From positions 5,952,001-6,016,000 of the forward strand of contig NZ_CP114205.1 in NCBI RefSeq assembly GCF_027497495.1: a stretch of DNA of 64,000 bases, in the 5' to 3' direction. Under the pieces are notes generated by a model. It ran no database searches. It was not told the origin of the DNA and saw nothing but the letters and a program-made list of their open reading frames with translations. A program made the translations under genes and the position numbers. This DNA is from Streptomyces tubercidicus. GTDB lineage: Bacteria; Actinomycetota; Actinomycetes; Streptomycetales; Streptomycetaceae. Shown in pieces: positions 39,848 to 50,440 of the stretch (position 1 is the stretch's first letter; each line of letters starts with the position of its first letter).

Positions 39848-42520
39848 TCACAGGCCGTAGCGCTCCCTGGCCTCCTTGACGGTCTCCGGCTTGACCTGGC
39901 CGCGACGGGCCAGGGCGGCGAGCGCCTGGACGACCACCGACTGCGGGTCGACGCCGAAGTGGCGGCGGGCCGCCTCGCGGGTGTCGGAGAGGCCGAAGCC
40001 GTCGGTGCCGATGGAGGTCCAGTCCTGCTCGACCCAGGGGGCGATCTGGTCGGGGACCGCGCGCATCCAGTCGCTGACCGCGACGACCGGGCCGGGGGCA
40101 CCGGCCAGGGCACGGGTGACGTACGGCACGCGGTCCTCGCCCTCCAGGCGGGCGGCGTCGCACTCCAGGGCGTCGCGCCGCAGCTCCGTCCAGGACGGGG
40201 CCGACCAGACGTCCGCCGCCACGCCCCAGTCGGCGGCCAGCAGCTGCTGTGCCTCCAGGGCCCAGTGGATGGCGGTGCCGGAGGCCAGCAGCTGGAGCTG
40301 CGGGCTGTCGGCCTCGGGCCTGGTGCCCTCGTTGAAGCGGTACAGGCCCTTGAGGATGCCCTCTTCGACGCCCTCCGGCATGGCCGGCTGGACCTTGGTC
40401 TCGTTGTAGACCGTGAGGTAGTAGAAGACGTCCTCGGCGTCCGGGCCGTACATCCGGCGCAGACCCTCCTTGACGATCACCGCGACCTCGTAGGCGAAGG
40501 CCGGGTCGTAGGAGAGCGCCGCCGGGTTGGTGGAGGCGATCAGGTGCGAGTGGCCGTCGGCGTGCTGGAGGCCCTCGCCGGTCATCGTCGTACGGCCGGC
40601 GGTGGCGCCGATGACGAAGCCGCGGCCCAACTGGTCGGCCAGCGCCCAGAACTGGTCGGCGGTGCGCTGCCAGCCGAACATCGAGTAGAAGATGTAGAAG
40701 GGGATCATCGGCTCGCCGTGCGTCGCGTACGAGGTCGCGGCGGCGGTGAAGTCGGCGAGCGAACCGGCCTCGGTGATGCCCTCGTTGAGGATCTGGCCGT
40801 CCTTGGCTTCCTTGTACCAGAGCAGCTGATCGCGGTCGACCGGGTCGTAGGTCGCGCCCTTGGGGGAGTAGAGACCGGCCGTCGGGAAGAGGGACTCCAT
40901 GCCGAAGGTGCGGGCCTCGTCGGGGACGATGGGGACCCAGCGCTTACCGGTCTCCTTGTCCCGCATCAGGTCCTTGATCAGCCGGACGAACGCCATGGTG
41001 GTGGCGATCTCCTGGCTGCCGGAGCCCTTCTTGAGCGCGTCGAAGGGCTTGTCGGCGGGCATCGGCAGCGGCTTGGCGACGACCTTGCGGGCGGGGGCCG
41101 GGCCGTCGAGGGCGGCGCGCCGTTCGCGCAGGTAGACCATCTCGGGGGAGTCGTCGGCCGGGCGCCAGTACGGCACCTGGTCGCCCTCCAGCGCGCTGTC
41201 CGGGATGGGGAGTTCGAGCACGTCACGCATGGTGCGGAACTCCGCCATGGTGAGCTTCTTCATCTGGTGGTTGGCGTTACGGGACTCGAAGCCCGCGCCG
41301 AGGGTGTAGCCCTTGACGGTCTGCGCCAGGATGACGGTCGGCGCGCCCTGGTGCTCGACGGCGGCCTTGTAGGCGGCGTACACCTTGCGCGGTTCGTGGC
41401 CGGCCCGGGAGGTCTGGAACAGCTCCAGCAGCTGGGCGTCGGTCAGACGGCTGGCGAGCGCGCGCAGCGAGTCGTTGCCGCCGAAGAAGTGCTCGCGCAG
41501 GTAGGCGGCGTCGCGGGTGGCGTACGTCTGGAACTGTGCGTCGGGGGTCTCGCCGAGGCGGCGGATCAGGGCACCGTCGGTGTCGAGCGCGAAGACCTCG
41601 TCCCAGGCGCGGCCCCACAGCGACTTGACGACGTTCCAGCCGGCCGCGCGGAACTGGGCCTCCAGCTCCTGCACGATCTTGAAGTTGGGGCGGACCGGTC
41701 CGTCGAGCCGCTGCAGGTTGCAGTTGATGACGAAGGTCAGGTTGTCCAGGCCCTCGCGGCCGGCCAGCGCCAGGGCGGCGGTCGACTCGGGCTCGTCCAT
41801 CTCGCCGTCGCCCAGGAAGGCCCAGACGTGGGAGTTGGCGGTGTCCTTGATGCCGCGGTGCTCCAGGTAGCGGTTGAAGCGCGCCTGGTAGATCGCGGAG
41901 AGCGGGCCGAGCCCCATGGAGACGGTGGGGAACTCCCACAGCCAGGGCAGCCGCCGCGGGTGCGGGTAGGAGGGCAGGCCCTCGCCGCCGGCCTCCTGGC
42001 GGAAGCGGTCGAGGTGGTCCTCGGTGAGGCGGCCTTCGAGGAAGGCGCGGGCGTAGACGCCGGGGGAGGCGTGGCCCTGGATATACAGCTGGTCGCCGCT
42101 GCCGTCGCCTTCCTTGCCGCGGAAGAAGTGCTGGAAGCCGGTCTCGTAGAGCCAGGCCGCCGAGGCGAAGGTGGCGATATGGCCGCCGAGGCCCAGCGCG
42201 GAGCCGCGGGTGACCATCGCGGCGGCGTTCCAGCGGTTCCAGGCGGTGATCCTGGCCTCCATCGCCTCGTCGCCCGGGAAGGCGGGCTCGGCGGAGGTCG
42301 GGATGGTGTTGACGTAGTCCGTCTCCAGGAGGGACGGCAGGGCCGTGCCCTCCGTGCGCGCGGTGTGCTCCAGGGCACGGCGCATCAGGTAGGCGGCGCG
42401 ATGCGGGCCCGCTGCCTTGGTGACGGCGTCGAGCGAATCGCGCCACTCGCTCGTCTCCTCGGGGTCGCGATCCGGGAGCTGGTCGAGCTGGCTGTACGGC
42501 AGGCGCACGGGATCGGGCAT
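39848..42520 (-). CDS. aceE: pyruvate dehydrogenase E1 component (homodimeric)
   Basis: An 890-aa thiamine-diphosphate enzyme that decarboxylates pyruvate and passes the acetyl group to the lipoyl domain of E2. The ThDP-binding motif [10 protein letters not shown] (near residue 235, with the [11 protein letters not shown] end) is intact. [16 protein letters not shown] and [16 protein letters not shown] are E1 signatures. The length is that of the AceE type used by actinobacteria. The matching E2 is not in this window; sucB here is the 2-oxoglutarate/actinobacterial-type acyltransferase and lpdA is the shared E3. Its regulator is probably the divergent GntR gene, and a palindrome lies between them. 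ATG 42520 is preceded by GGAAAGGGG. Confidence 0.96.
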   Translation of the reverse strand: MPDPVRLPYSQLDQLPDRDPEETSEWRDSLDAVTKAAGPHRAAYLMRRALEHTARTEGTALPSLLETDYVNTIPTSAEPAFPGDEAMEARITAWNRWNAAAMVTRGSALGLGGHIATFASAAWLYETGFQHFFRGKEGDGSGDQLYIQGHASPGVYARAFLEGRLTEDHLDRFRQEAGGEGLPSYPHPRRLPWLWEFPTVSMGLGPLSAIYQARFNRYLEHRGIKDTANSHVWAFLGDGEMDEPESTAALALAGREGLDNLTFVINCNLQRLDGPVRPNFKIVQELEAQFRAAGWNVVKSLWGRAWDEVFALDTDGALIRRLGETPDAQFQTYATRDAAYLREHFFGGNDSLRALASRLTDAQLLELFQTSRAGHEPRKVYAAYKAAVEHQGAPTVILAQTVKGYTLGAGFESRNANHQMKKLTMAEFRTMRDVLELPIPDSALEGDQVPYWRPADDSPEMVYLRERRAALDGPAPARKVVAKPLPMPADKPFDALKKGSGSQEIATTMAFVRLIKDLMRDKETGKRWVPIVPDEARTFGMESLFPTAGLYSPKGATYDPVDRDQLLWYKEAKDGQILNEGITEAGSLADFTAAATSYATHGEPMIPFYIFYSMFGWQRTADQFWALADQLGRGFVIGATAGRTTMTGEGLQHADGHSHLIASTNPAALSYDPAFAYEVAVIVKEGLRRMYGPDAEDVFYYLTVYNETKVQPAMPEGVEEGILKGLYRFNEGTRPEADSPQLQLLASGTAIHWALEAQQLLAADWGVAADVWSAPSWTELRRDALECDAARLEGEDRVPYVTRALAGAPGPVVAVSDWMRAVPDQIAPWVEQDWTSIGTDGFGLSDTREAARRHFGVDPQSVVVQALAALARRGQVKPETVKEARERYGL

Positions 42521-42663
42521 GGGTGGCCCCTTTCCGGACGGGAGGGTAGCTCGGGGGTGCCGTCATGGGCGGGCCGCGTCCTTCAGGGTGGACGGGCCCG
42601 CGACGACACCCCCTACAAGTTCGGCAGGCAGGGTTGTCGCGCCCCGAGAGGACGATACGCCTC

Positions 42664-42680
42664 TGATCGATGATCGATCA
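42664..42680. promoter_or_regulatory. 17-bp palindrome between aceE and the GntR gene
   Basis: TGATCGATGATCGATCA is a perfect palindrome about a single central base. It lies 144 bp upstream of aceE and just past the stop codon of the GntR gene (42782). GntR/FCD regulators bind short palindromes of this size, so it is a candidate operator for aceE. Support is symmetry and position only. Confidence 0.45.
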
Positions 42681-42781
42681 ACGCTCAACGAAGGAAAAAC
42701 CGCAGGTCGGCACGGGGTGCCGCGAATTCGGGCACCGCGTGCCAGCTCTGATGCGGGCCGAAAACCCCTCCGGACCCCGCC

Positions 42782-43405
42782 TCAGACCCGGGGTGCGCAG
42801 CTCAGCACATGCGACTTGAGCAGGTCACCGATCTTCGGATCGCGCCGCCGGAACGCGTCCACGATCTCCTGGTGATCCTGGGCGTGCGAGCGCGGCTCCG
42901 GGCTGAACCAGCGGATCGACAGCGTCGTCCAGACCTCGATGCCCAGCGACTCCCAGGTGTGCAGCAGGACGGCGTTCCCGGCCGCCCGCACGATCTCCCG
43001 GTGGAAGGCCACCGTGTGCCGCACCTGCGCCTCCCCGTCACCCGTCAGATCCGCCTCGCGCAGCGCCGCCACCTCCCGCTCCAGCGCCGTGGTGTGCTCG
43101 GCCAGCCGCCCCGCCGCCAGCTCGGCGGCCACCTGCTCCAGCCCGGCCCGCACCGGGTAGCTCTCCTTGAGGTCGTCGGCGGTCAGATTCCGCACCCGTA
43201 CGCCCTTGTTCGGCGCCGACTCGATCAGCTGCAGCGACTCCAGCTCACGCAGCGCCTCCCGTACGGGCGTCTGGCTGACCTCCAGCTCCACCGCGATCCG
43301 CCGCTCCACGATCCGCTCACCCGGCTGCCAGCGGCCGCTGACGATCCCCTCAAGGATGTGCTCGCGGATCTGCTCGCGCAGCGAATGGACGACGGGCGGG
43401 GTCAT
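42782..43405 (-). CDS. GntR-family (FCD) transcriptional regulator
   Basis: A 207-aa regulator. Residues 8-75 are the winged helix (LREQIREHILEGIVSGRWQPGERIVERRIAVELEVSQTPVREALRELESLQLIE). The C-terminal FCD effector domain is seen in AALREADLTGDGEAQVRHTVAFHREIVRAAGN. It sits upstream of aceE in the same direction (261 nt gap), so it is a natural candidate to control pyruvate dehydrogenase, perhaps in response to pyruvate or an organic acid. Confidence 0.9.
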   Translation of the reverse strand: MTPPVVHSLREQIREHILEGIVSGRWQPGERIVERRIAVELEVSQTPVREALRELESLQLIESAPNKGVRVRNLTADDLKESYPVRAGLEQVAAELAAGRLAEHTTALEREVAALREADLTGDGEAQVRHTVAFHREIVRAAGNAVLLHTWESLGIEVWTTLSIRWFSPEPRSHAQDHQEIVDAFRRRDPKIGDLLKSHVLSCAPRV

Positions 43406-43501
43406 GAGGTGCTCCGTAAGTTGTGAGACGGCCCGGGAGGGCCATTATCCGGGAGGCGCAAAGGGGCCGGGCGCGCACGCGGCCCGCCCCCGGGAACGCA
43501 A

Positions 43502-43541
43502 AGGGGCCGGCCCCGGCTCATACGAACCGGGGCCGGCCCCT
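43502..43541. terminator. terminator downstream of sucB
   Basis: A perfect 15-bp AGGGGCCGGCCCCGG stem with a 10-nt loop, 30 nt beyond the sucB stop. A GCAAAGGGGCCGG unit is also repeated in the 40 nt to its left. Confidence 0.85.
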
Positions 43542-43571
43542 GGGACACGCCTGCTGCGCGGCTGCCGGGAC

Positions 43572-45302
43572 TCAGAGACCGATCTCGGTCTCGAACTCCG
43601 CGGCCTCCAGGATCTGCTTGACCGTGGTCAGGTAGCGGGCGGCGTCGGCGCCGTCCACCAGACGGTGGTCGTAGGAGAGCGCCAGGTACGTCATGTCGCG
43701 CACCGCGATGGTCTCGCCGAGGTCCGGGTGGTTGATGACCACCGGGCGCTTGACGGTGGCACCGATGCCCAGGATGCCGACCTGGTTCGGGGGCACGATG
43801 ACGGTGTCGAACAGGGCGCCGCGCGAACCGGTGTTGCTGATGGTGAAGGTCGCACCGGACAGCTCGTCCGGCGTGATCTTGTTCGCGCGGACCTTGCCCG
43901 CCAGGTCCGCCGTCTTGCGGGCGATACCGGCGATGTTGAGGTCACCGGCGTCCTTGATGACCGGGGTCATCAGGCCCTTCTCCGCGTCCACCGCGATACC
44001 GACGTTCTCGGTGTCGAAGTAGGAGATGGTGCCCTCGTCCTCGTTGATCCGGGCGTTGACGACCGGGTGGGCCTTCAGCGCCTGGACCGCGGCCTTGACG
44101 AAGAACGGCATCGGGGAGAGCTTGACGCCCTCACGCTGCGCGAACGCGTCCTTGGCCTGGTTGCGCATCCGCATGATCTTGGTGATGTCCACCTCGACCA
44201 CGGTGGTCAGCTGCGCCTGGCTGTGCAGGGCCTTCATCATGTTGTCGCCGATGACCTTGCGCATCCGCGGCATCTTGACGGTCTGACCGCGCAGCGGCGA
44301 CGCCTCGATGGCCGGAGCCTTCGACGCGGCCGGAGCGGCGGCGGCCGGCGCGGCGGCCTTGGCGGCCTCGGCGGCGGCGATGACGTCCTGCTTGCGGATA
44401 CGGCCACCGACGCCGGTGCCCTTGACCGTGCCCAGGTCGACGCCGTTCTCGGCGGCGAGCTTGCGCACCAGCGGGGTGACGTACGCGCCCTCACCGGCGG
44501 CCGGAGCCGGGGCAGCGGGGGCGGCAGCCGGGGCCGGAGCGGCCGGAGCCGGCGCGGGGGCCGGAGCCGGAGCGGCCGGGGCGGCGGGCGCCGGGGCGGC
44601 AGCGGCCGGAGCGGGCGCCGGGGCCGGGGTGGGCTCCGGAGCGGGCGCGGCGGCGGGGGCCGGGGCGGCCGGAGCCGGCGCGGCGGCCGGAGCGGCACCG
44701 GCGGCACCGATGACGGCGAGCTTGGCGCCCACCTCAGCGGTCTCGTCCTCGCCGACGACGATCTCCAGCAGGGTGCCGGAGGCCGGCGCCGGGATCTCGG
44801 TGTCGACCTTGTCGGTGGAGACCTCCAGCAGCGGCTCGTCGGCCTGGACCTCCTCGCCGACCTCCTTCAGCCAGCGGGTGACGGTGCCCTCGGTGACGCT
44901 CTCACCGAGCGCGGGGAGGACGACGTCCGTGCCCTCGGCGCCGCCCGCGGGGGCAGCGGCGGGGGCCTCGGCCGCGGGGGCCGGGGCGGGCTCGGGCTCG
45001 GGCTGGGCCTCGGGCGCGGGCGCCTCGGCGGCGGCAGGCGCCGGAGCGGCAGCCGGCGCACCGGTGCCGTCGTCGATGACGGCCAGCTCGGCGCCGACCT
45101 CCACGGTCTCGTCCTCGGCCACCTTGATGGCGGTCAGGACGCCGGCGGCCGGGGCCGGGATCTCGGTGTCGACCTTGTCGGTCGAGACTTCGAGCAGCGG
45201 CTCGTCGGCCTCGACGCGCTCACCCTCGGCCTTGAGCCAGCGAGTGACGGTGCCCTCGGTGACGCTCTCGCCGAGCGCCGGCAGGGTTACGGAAACCGCC
45301 AT
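43572..45302 (-). CDS. sucB: dihydrolipoamide acyltransferase (E2) with two lipoyl domains
   Basis: A 576-aa actinobacterial E2. Two lipoyl domains (residues 1-75 and about 125-200) each carry the lipoylated lysine in [14 protein letters not shown]. Alanine/proline-rich linkers separate them and lead to the E3-binding domain ([24 protein letters not shown]). The catalytic domain follows, with [16 protein letters not shown] (HxxxDG) near the C-terminus. It transfers succinyl (or in actinobacteria also acetyl) groups to CoA. LipA/LipB make its cofactor and the upstream lpdA reoxidises it. ATG 45302 is preceded by AAGGAGC. Confidence 0.95.
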   Translation of the reverse strand: MAVSVTLPALGESVTEGTVTRWLKAEGERVEADEPLLEVSTDKVDTEIPAPAAGVLTAIKVAEDETVEVGAELAVIDDGTGAPAAAPAPAAAEAPAPEAQPEPEPAPAPAAEAPAAAPAGGAEGTDVVLPALGESVTEGTVTRWLKEVGEEVQADEPLLEVSTDKVDTEIPAPASGTLLEIVVGEDETAEVGAKLAVIGAAGAAPAAAPAPAAPAPAAAPAPEPTPAPAPAPAAAAPAPAAPAAPAPAPAPAPAAPAPAAAPAAPAPAAGEGAYVTPLVRKLAAENGVDLGTVKGTGVGGRIRKQDVIAAAEAAKAAAPAAAAPAASKAPAIEASPLRGQTVKMPRMRKVIGDNMMKALHSQAQLTTVVEVDITKIMRMRNQAKDAFAQREGVKLSPMPFFVKAAVQALKAHPVVNARINEDEGTISYFDTENVGIAVDAEKGLMTPVIKDAGDLNIAGIARKTADLAGKVRANKITPDELSGATFTISNTGSRGALFDTVIVPPNQVGILGIGATVKRPVVINHPDLGETIAVRDMTYLALSYDHRLVDGADAARYLTTVKQILEAAEFETEIGL

Positions 45303-45358
45303 GGTTTCAGTTGCTCCTTACAAGTGTGGTGCGGATGTGGTCGCGCCCGGGACTGGGG

Positions 45359-46747
45359 TCAGTCGTGGGAGTGGAGAGGCTTGCCGGCCAGGGCCAGGTG
45401 GGCCTCGCCGAGCGCCTCGTTCTGGGTCGGGTGCGCGTGCACGAGCTGCGCAACCTCGGCCGGCAGGGCCTCCCAGTTGTAGACGAGCTGGGCCTCACCG
45501 ACCTGCTCGCCCATACGGTCACCGACCATGTGGACGCCGACCACGGCACCGTCCTTGACCTGGACGAGCTTGATCTCGCCCGTGGTCTTCAGGATCTTGC
45601 TCTTGCCGTTGCCCGCGAGGTTGTACTTGAGAGCGACGACCTTGTCGGCGCCGTACAGCTCCTTGGCCTTGGCCTCGGTGATACCCACCGAAGCGACCTC
45701 GGGGTGGCAGTACGTGACGCGCGGCACGCCGTCGTAGTCGATCGGCACGGTCTTCTGACCGGCCAGCCGCTCCGCCACCAGCATGCCCTCGGCGAAGCCG
45801 ACGTGGGCGAGCTGGAGGGTGGGAACGAGGTCACCGACGGCCGAGATGGTCGGCACGTTGGTCTGCATGTACTCGTCGACCAGGACATAGCCGCGGTCCA
45901 TCGCGACGCCCTGCTCCTCGTAGCCCAGGCCCGACGAGACCGGCCCGCGGCCGATCGCGACCAGCAGCACCTCGGCCTCGAAGGTCTTGCCGTCGGCCAG
46001 GGTGACCTTGACGCCGTCGGCGGTGTACTCGGCCTTGTCGAAGAAGGTGCCGAGGTTGAACTTGATACCGCGCTTGCGGAAGGCCCGCTCCAGCAGCTTG
46101 GAGCTGTTCTCGTCCTCGACCGGGACGAGGTGCTTGAGGCCCTCGATGATGGTCACGTCGGTGCCGAAGGACTTCCACGCGGAGGCGAACTCGACGCCGA
46201 TGACGCCGCCGCCCAGCACGATCGCGGACTTCGGCACGCGGTCCAGCGTGAGCGCGTGGTCCGAGGAGATGATGCGGTTGCCGTCGATGTCCAGGCCCGG
46301 CAGCGACTTCGGCACGGAGCCGGTCGCCAGCAGGACGTGGCGGCCCTGGACACGCTGGCCGTTCACATCGACGGAGGTCGGGGAGGACAGCCGGCCCTCG
46401 CCCTCGATGTAGGTCACCTTGCGGGAGGCGACCAGCCCCTGGAGGCCCTTGTACAGGCCCGAGATGACCTCGTCCTTGTACTTGTGGACGCCCGCGATGT
46501 CGATGCCCTCGTACGAGGTCTTGACACCGAACTGGGCGGCCTCACGAGCCTGATCCGCGATCTCACCGGCGTGCAGCAGCGCCTTGGTGGGGATGCAGCC
46601 GTTGTGCAGGCAGGTGCCGCCGAGCTTGTTCTTCTCGATCAGGGCGACGTCCAGGCCCAGCTGCGCCCCGCGCAGGGCAGCGGCGTAACCACCGCTACCG
46701 CCTCCGAGGATCACTAGGTCGAAAACGGTGCTGGCGTCGTTCGCCAC
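45359..46747 (-). CDS. lpdA: dihydrolipoyl dehydrogenase (E3)
   Basis: A 462-aa flavoprotein that reoxidises dihydrolipoamide with NAD+. The redox disulfide GGTCLHNGCIPTK has C46 and C51. FAD binding is VILGGGSGGYAAAL at the start, NAD binding is IVLGGGVIGVEFASAW near 180, and the C-terminal HAHPTQNEALGEAH carries the catalytic His/Glu pair. The start GTG 46747 has GGAGG 2 nt upstream, which is close but usual for this gene. It precedes sucB by 56 nt, so the two are cotranscribed. Confidence 0.96.
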   Translation of the reverse strand: MANDASTVFDLVILGGGSGGYAAALRGAQLGLDVALIEKNKLGGTCLHNGCIPTKALLHAGEIADQAREAAQFGVKTSYEGIDIAGVHKYKDEVISGLYKGLQGLVASRKVTYIEGEGRLSSPTSVDVNGQRVQGRHVLLATGSVPKSLPGLDIDGNRIISSDHALTLDRVPKSAIVLGGGVIGVEFASAWKSFGTDVTIIEGLKHLVPVEDENSSKLLERAFRKRGIKFNLGTFFDKAEYTADGVKVTLADGKTFEAEVLLVAIGRGPVSSGLGYEEQGVAMDRGYVLVDEYMQTNVPTISAVGDLVPTLQLAHVGFAEGMLVAERLAGQKTVPIDYDGVPRVTYCHPEVASVGITEAKAKELYGADKVVALKYNLAGNGKSKILKTTGEIKLVQVKDGAVVGVHMVGDRMGEQVGEAQLVYNWEALPAEVAQLVHAHPTQNEALGEAHLALAGKPLHSHD

Positions 46748-46988
46748 GTCACGTCCTCCATGCATGGGTACGCCGGAGCCGGTCTCCGATGACCGGGCGG
46801 CGGCTGTGGTTCGGCCGCTTTTACTTCGGCCCTGGGTAAGGGGGGCCCTGTCCTGCCGAGAACCCATCTTCGCACTTGTTCCACGAAGCCGGGACGGCGG
46901 GAGGGGCACTGAGGCGGTGATCAGCCGCCCCGTAAGGGTTACTGAAGCGTATGTGTGTACGGATTTCGTTGAGGGCGAACGCGCGCCA

Positions 46989-47017
46989 ACGGCCCCGGGC
47001 GAGCTGCCCGGGGCCGT
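46989..47017. terminator. terminator between pepA and lpdA
   Basis: A 12-bp stem (46989-47000/47006-47017) with a 5-nt loop. It lies 43 nt beyond the pepA stop. The rest of 46748-47059 has no gene and should hold the lpdA promoter. Confidence 0.7.
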
Positions 47018-47059
47018 GGCGGATATCACGGGCCGGGGCGAGCGGCCCCGGCCCGGCCG

Positions 47060-48598
47060 TCAGCCCAGGTCGCCCGCGGCGGTGCGCTCCGCGAGCCGGA
47101 CCAGGGTGCGCACCGCGGATCCCGTACCGCCCTTGGGGGTGTAGCCCCAGGGTGCGCCCTCGTGGAAGGCCGGTCCTGCGATGTCCAGGTGGGCCCAGGG
47201 GATGTCCTCGCCGACGAACTCCTTCAGGAACAGACCGGCGACCAGGCCGCCGCCCATCCGCTCACCCATGTTGGCGAGGTCCGCGACCGGGGAGTCCATG
47301 CCCTTGCGCAGCTCGGACGGCATCGGCATCGGCCAGGACTGCTCGCCGACCTCCTCGGCGATCTCGTGGACCGAGGTACGGAAAGCGTCGTCGTTGGCCA
47401 TGATCCCGAAGGTGCGGTGGCCCAGCGCCAGCACCATCGCGCCGGTCAGGGTGGCCACGTCCACGATCGCGTCCGGCGACTCCTCCGAGGCGCGGGTCAG
47501 CGCGTCGGCCAGCACCAGACGGCCCTCGGCGTCGGTGTTGAGCACCTCGACCGTCTTGCCGCTGTACATGGTCAGCACATCACCGGGACGGGTGGCGGAG
47601 CCGGACGGCATGTTCTCGGCGAGCGCCAGCCAGCCGGTGACGTTCACCGCCAGGCCCAGCCGGGCGGCGGCCACGACCGCGGCGAACACCGCGGCGGCAC
47701 CGCTCATGTCGCACTTCATGGTCTCGTTGTGGCCGGCCGGCTTGAGCGAGATGCCGCCCGAGTCGTAGGTGATGCCCTTGCCGACCAGCGCCAGGGTCTT
47801 GTCGGCCTTGGGGTGGGTGTAGGCGATCCGCACCAGCCGCGGCGGGCTCTGCGAGCCCTGGCCGACGCCCATCAGGCCGCCGTAGCCGCCCTTCTTGAGC
47901 GCCTTCTCGTCGAGCACCTCGACCTTGAGGCCGAACTCCTTGGCCGCGGTCTGCGCCTCGGCCGCGAAGGTCTTCGGGTCCAGGTCGTTGGGGGGCAGGT
48001 TGATCAGGTCGCGGGCGCGGTTGATCTCGGCGGCCAGCGACTCGGAGCGCGCGGCGGCGGCCTTGAACTCCTTGTCGCGCGGCTTGCCGCCGAGGAGCGC
48101 GACCTCACCGAGCGGCGCCGACTTGGCGTCGTCCTTCTTGCCCTTGCCGTTCGAGGCTCCGTTGCCGCGGTTCGGGGTGTAGGTGTACGCGCCGAGCAGC
48201 GCGCCCTCGCCCACCGCGGCGGCCGCCTCGGGGTCCTCGACGGGCAGCGCGAAACCGGCCTTCTTGCTGCCGGTCAGCGCGCGGGCGGCGCTGCCAGCGG
48301 CGCGCCGCAGCGCCTCGTGGCCGAAGCCGTCGCCCTTGGCCGGCGTCTCACCGAGGCCGACCGCCAGTACGACCGGTGCCTTGAGGCCGTCCGCGGCGGG
48401 CAGCTTGGTCACCTCGCCCTCGGCACCACTCGCGCCGAGGGTCTCCAGCACGGCGGCGAGCTTGCCGCCGAAGGCCTTGTCCACGGCCTCCGCGCCGGGG
48501 GCGACAACGACGCCCTTGGCGCCCTTGGCCACGCCGACGACGACGGCATCCGCGCGCAGCGTCGCGGCGGAAGAAGTACTGAGGGTCAGTGCAGTCAC
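47060..48598 (-). CDS. pepA: leucyl aminopeptidase
   Basis: A 512-aa M17 zinc/manganese aminopeptidase. The metal-binding and catalytic core is intact: ALVGKGITYDSGGISLKPAG, MKCDMSGAAAV and NTDAEGRLVLADAL, with the family Arg in the last motif. The N-terminal domain (about 1-170) is the poorly conserved macro-like domain. A lysine/glycine linker (NGASNGKGKKDDAK) is near residue 155. It trims N-terminal residues in peptide turnover. The start is GTG 48598. Confidence 0.95.
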   Translation of the reverse strand: MTALTLSTSSAATLRADAVVVGVAKGAKGVVVAPGAEAVDKAFGGKLAAVLETLGASGAEGEVTKLPAADGLKAPVVLAVGLGETPAKGDGFGHEALRRAAGSAARALTGSKKAGFALPVEDPEAAAAVGEGALLGAYTYTPNRGNGASNGKGKKDDAKSAPLGEVALLGGKPRDKEFKAAAARSESLAAEINRARDLINLPPNDLDPKTFAAEAQTAAKEFGLKVEVLDEKALKKGGYGGLMGVGQGSQSPPRLVRIAYTHPKADKTLALVGKGITYDSGGISLKPAGHNETMKCDMSGAAAVFAAVVAAARLGLAVNVTGWLALAENMPSGSATRPGDVLTMYSGKTVEVLNTDAEGRLVLADALTRASEESPDAIVDVATLTGAMVLALGHRTFGIMANDDAFRTSVHEIAEEVGEQSWPMPMPSELRKGMDSPVADLANMGERMGGGLVAGLFLKEFVGEDIPWAHLDIAGPAFHEGAPWGYTPKGGTGSAVRTLVRLAERTAAGDLG

Positions 48599-48799
48599 GG
48601 TGATGAGGGTCCTGTTCCGTCCGGGGAATCCGTCTGCGCGCAGCGCGCTGCTCCGGCTGAGCCTACGCTCGGCGGCGCCACAAGGCCCGCCCGATATCAC
48701 ACCTGCCCATGACGGCGCCCCGGCAGTTGTCGGCGTTCCGGCTGAACTGGCTTGCCGCGTATGCCAGTTGGGGGTGCCGAAAAGCGGCGCCGGGGCGCG

Positions 48800-49594
48800 T
48801 TAACCGAGCGTCAGCGCGACCAGTGCCGCGAGCCCCGCGCTCTCCGCGAGTGCCCCGAACACATCGCCGGTCACCCCGCCGAACCGCCGTCGGCAGTGCC
48901 GGAGCAGCAACTCGCCCAGCCCCAGACCGCACAGCGCCGCGAGCCCGGTGTGCAGCGCGCCGTACGGGCCGTAGCCGGCCCCGGCGGCCGCGCATCCGGC
49001 GGCCACCAGCACCGCGCACAGCAGCGCCGCTCGCGCCGGAACCGTGCCCGCGACCACCGCGCCGAGCCCCTCCGGACGGGCGGCCGGCACCCCCGCGCGG
49101 GAGGCGAGGGTCAGCGCACCGCGGGCGGTGACCGCCGCGACGGCCGCCGCGACCGCGCCCCGCGCCCAGCCGTCCGCGTACAGCTCTGCCAGCGCGGCCA
49201 CCTGGGCGAGCAGGGTGAACAGCAGCGTGATCACGCCGAACGGGCCGATGTCGGACTGCTTCATGATGCGCAGCGCGTCCTCGGCGGGCTTGGCGCTGCC
49301 CAGGCCGTCGGCGGTGTCGGCGAGCCCGTCCAGATGCAGTCCGCGGGTCAGTACGGCGGGCACCGCGGCGGTGCCGACCGCGGCGAGCAGCGGTCCGGCG
49401 CCGAGCACCAGCAGCCCCGCGCCGACCGCGGCCGCGCACAGCCCGACGACCAGCCCGGCCAGCGGTGCGCAGAGCATCCCGCCGCGCGCCGCCGCCCGGT
49501 CCCAGCGGGTGACGCGGACCGGCAGCACGGTCAGCGTGCCGAACGCGAAGCGCAGGGCGTCGGACGGGGCCGGGGGAGCGGGGGTGTCGGTCAT
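48800..49594 (-). CDS. cobS: adenosylcobinamide-GDP ribazoletransferase
   Basis: A 264-aa membrane enzyme joining adenosylcobinamide-GDP and alpha-ribazole in the last steps of cobalamin assembly. GLHLDGLADTADGLG near residue 90 is the diagnostic metal-binding motif. MKQSDIGPFGVITLLFTLLAQ and RRFGGVTGDVFGALAE follow. There are about six hydrophobic segments. It stands 202 nt downstream of the pepA start region in the opposite part of the cobalamin set (cobT and cobU lie at 53-56 kb). Confidence 0.93.
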   Translation of the reverse strand: MTDTPAPPAPSDALRFAFGTLTVLPVRVTRWDRAAARGGMLCAPLAGLVVGLCAAAVGAGLLVLGAGPLLAAVGTAAVPAVLTRGLHLDGLADTADGLGSAKPAEDALRIMKQSDIGPFGVITLLFTLLAQVAALAELYADGWARGAVAAAVAAVTARGALTLASRAGVPAARPEGLGAVVAGTVPARAALLCAVLVAAGCAAAGAGYGPYGALHTGLAALCGLGLGELLLRHCRRRFGGVTGDVFGALAESAGLAALVALTLG

Positions 49595-49702
49595 CGCGGC
49601 AGGCTATCCGGGCGTCCGTCGCGTTTGACTGCCGGTTCCGGCCGCCCGGACAGGGCCTAATGGTGGCTATGTGTCCTTACGCGACAAAGGGGAGCGTGTG
49701 GG

Positions 49703-50440
49703 ATGGGCCACTGGTGGTACCGCAATATCGTCGAGCCCGGGAAGCTGCCGCTGCTGCTCGCGCTCGCCTCGTTCGTGCTGACCTTCCTCGTGACCCGGAC
49801 CGTCACCCGCCTCATCCGCGCCGGCCGGGGCCCGTTCCGCAACATCACCCCGGGCGGGGTCCATATCCACCATGTCGTCCCCGGTGTGGTGCTGATGGTG
49901 ATCGGCGGCTTCATCGGACTGGCCGGTGCCCGGCGCGGTTTCGGCACCGGGGTGGCGGCGGTGCTCTTCGGGATGGGAGTGGGCCTCGTCCTGGACGAGT
50001 TCGCGCTCATCCTCCACCTGGACGACGTGTACTGGACCGAGGAGGGGACCAAGAGCGTCGAGATCGTCATCCTCACCGTCGCCCTGGTCGCCCTGATCCT
50101 CGGCGGCTTCCTGCCGTTCGGCGTCAATGAGCTCAGCCCGGACGAGGAGACCGACCGCTTCACGGTGGTGCGGACGGTGGCCGTCAACTTCCTCTTCGCG
50201 GTCATCGCCCTCATCAAGGGCAAGGGCCGGATCGCGGTCATCGGGGTGTTCGTGCCGTTCGTCGCGCTCTTCGGCGCGGTCCGGCTGGCCCGGCCGCACT
50301 CGCTCTGGGCCCGGCGCTTCTACCGCACCCGCCCGAAGGCGCGGGCCCGCGCCCGGGTCCGCGCCTACCGTCACGACCGCCGCTGGTCGGCGCTGCGCCG
50401 CAGGGTCGGGGACTTCATCGGGGGTGCGCCGAGCCGCTGA
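49703..50440 (+). CDS. conserved multi-pass membrane protein with HIHH motif
   Basis: A 245-aa integral membrane protein with at least four hydrophobic segments (LPLLLALASFVLTFLVTRTVT, VVPGVVLMVIGGFIGLAGA, VAAVLFGMGVGLVLDEFAL, VEIVILTVALVALILGGFLPFG). PGGVHIHHVVPG clusters three histidines at the membrane face, and LDEFALILHLDDVYW adds acidic residues, which together suggest metal or proton binding. The C-terminus is strongly arginine-rich. Function unknown. Its end overlaps the convergent gene by 26 nt. Confidence 0.82.
   Translation: MGHWWYRNIVEPGKLPLLLALASFVLTFLVTRTVTRLIRAGRGPFRNITPGGVHIHHVVPGVVLMVIGGFIGLAGARRGFGTGVAAVLFGMGVGLVLDEFALILHLDDVYWTEEGTKSVEIVILTVALVALILGGFLPFGVNELSPDEETDRFTVVRTVAVNFLFAVIALIKGKGRIAVIGVFVPFVALFGAVRLARPHSLWARRFYRTRPKARARARVRAYRHDRRWSALRRRVGDFIGGAPSR

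Noticed and set aside
43167-45482. A 771-codon open frame on the plus strand opposite sucB.
   Set aside because: Shadow. Its glycine/arginine-rich composition only reflects the alanine/proline-rich E2 linkers on the other strand.
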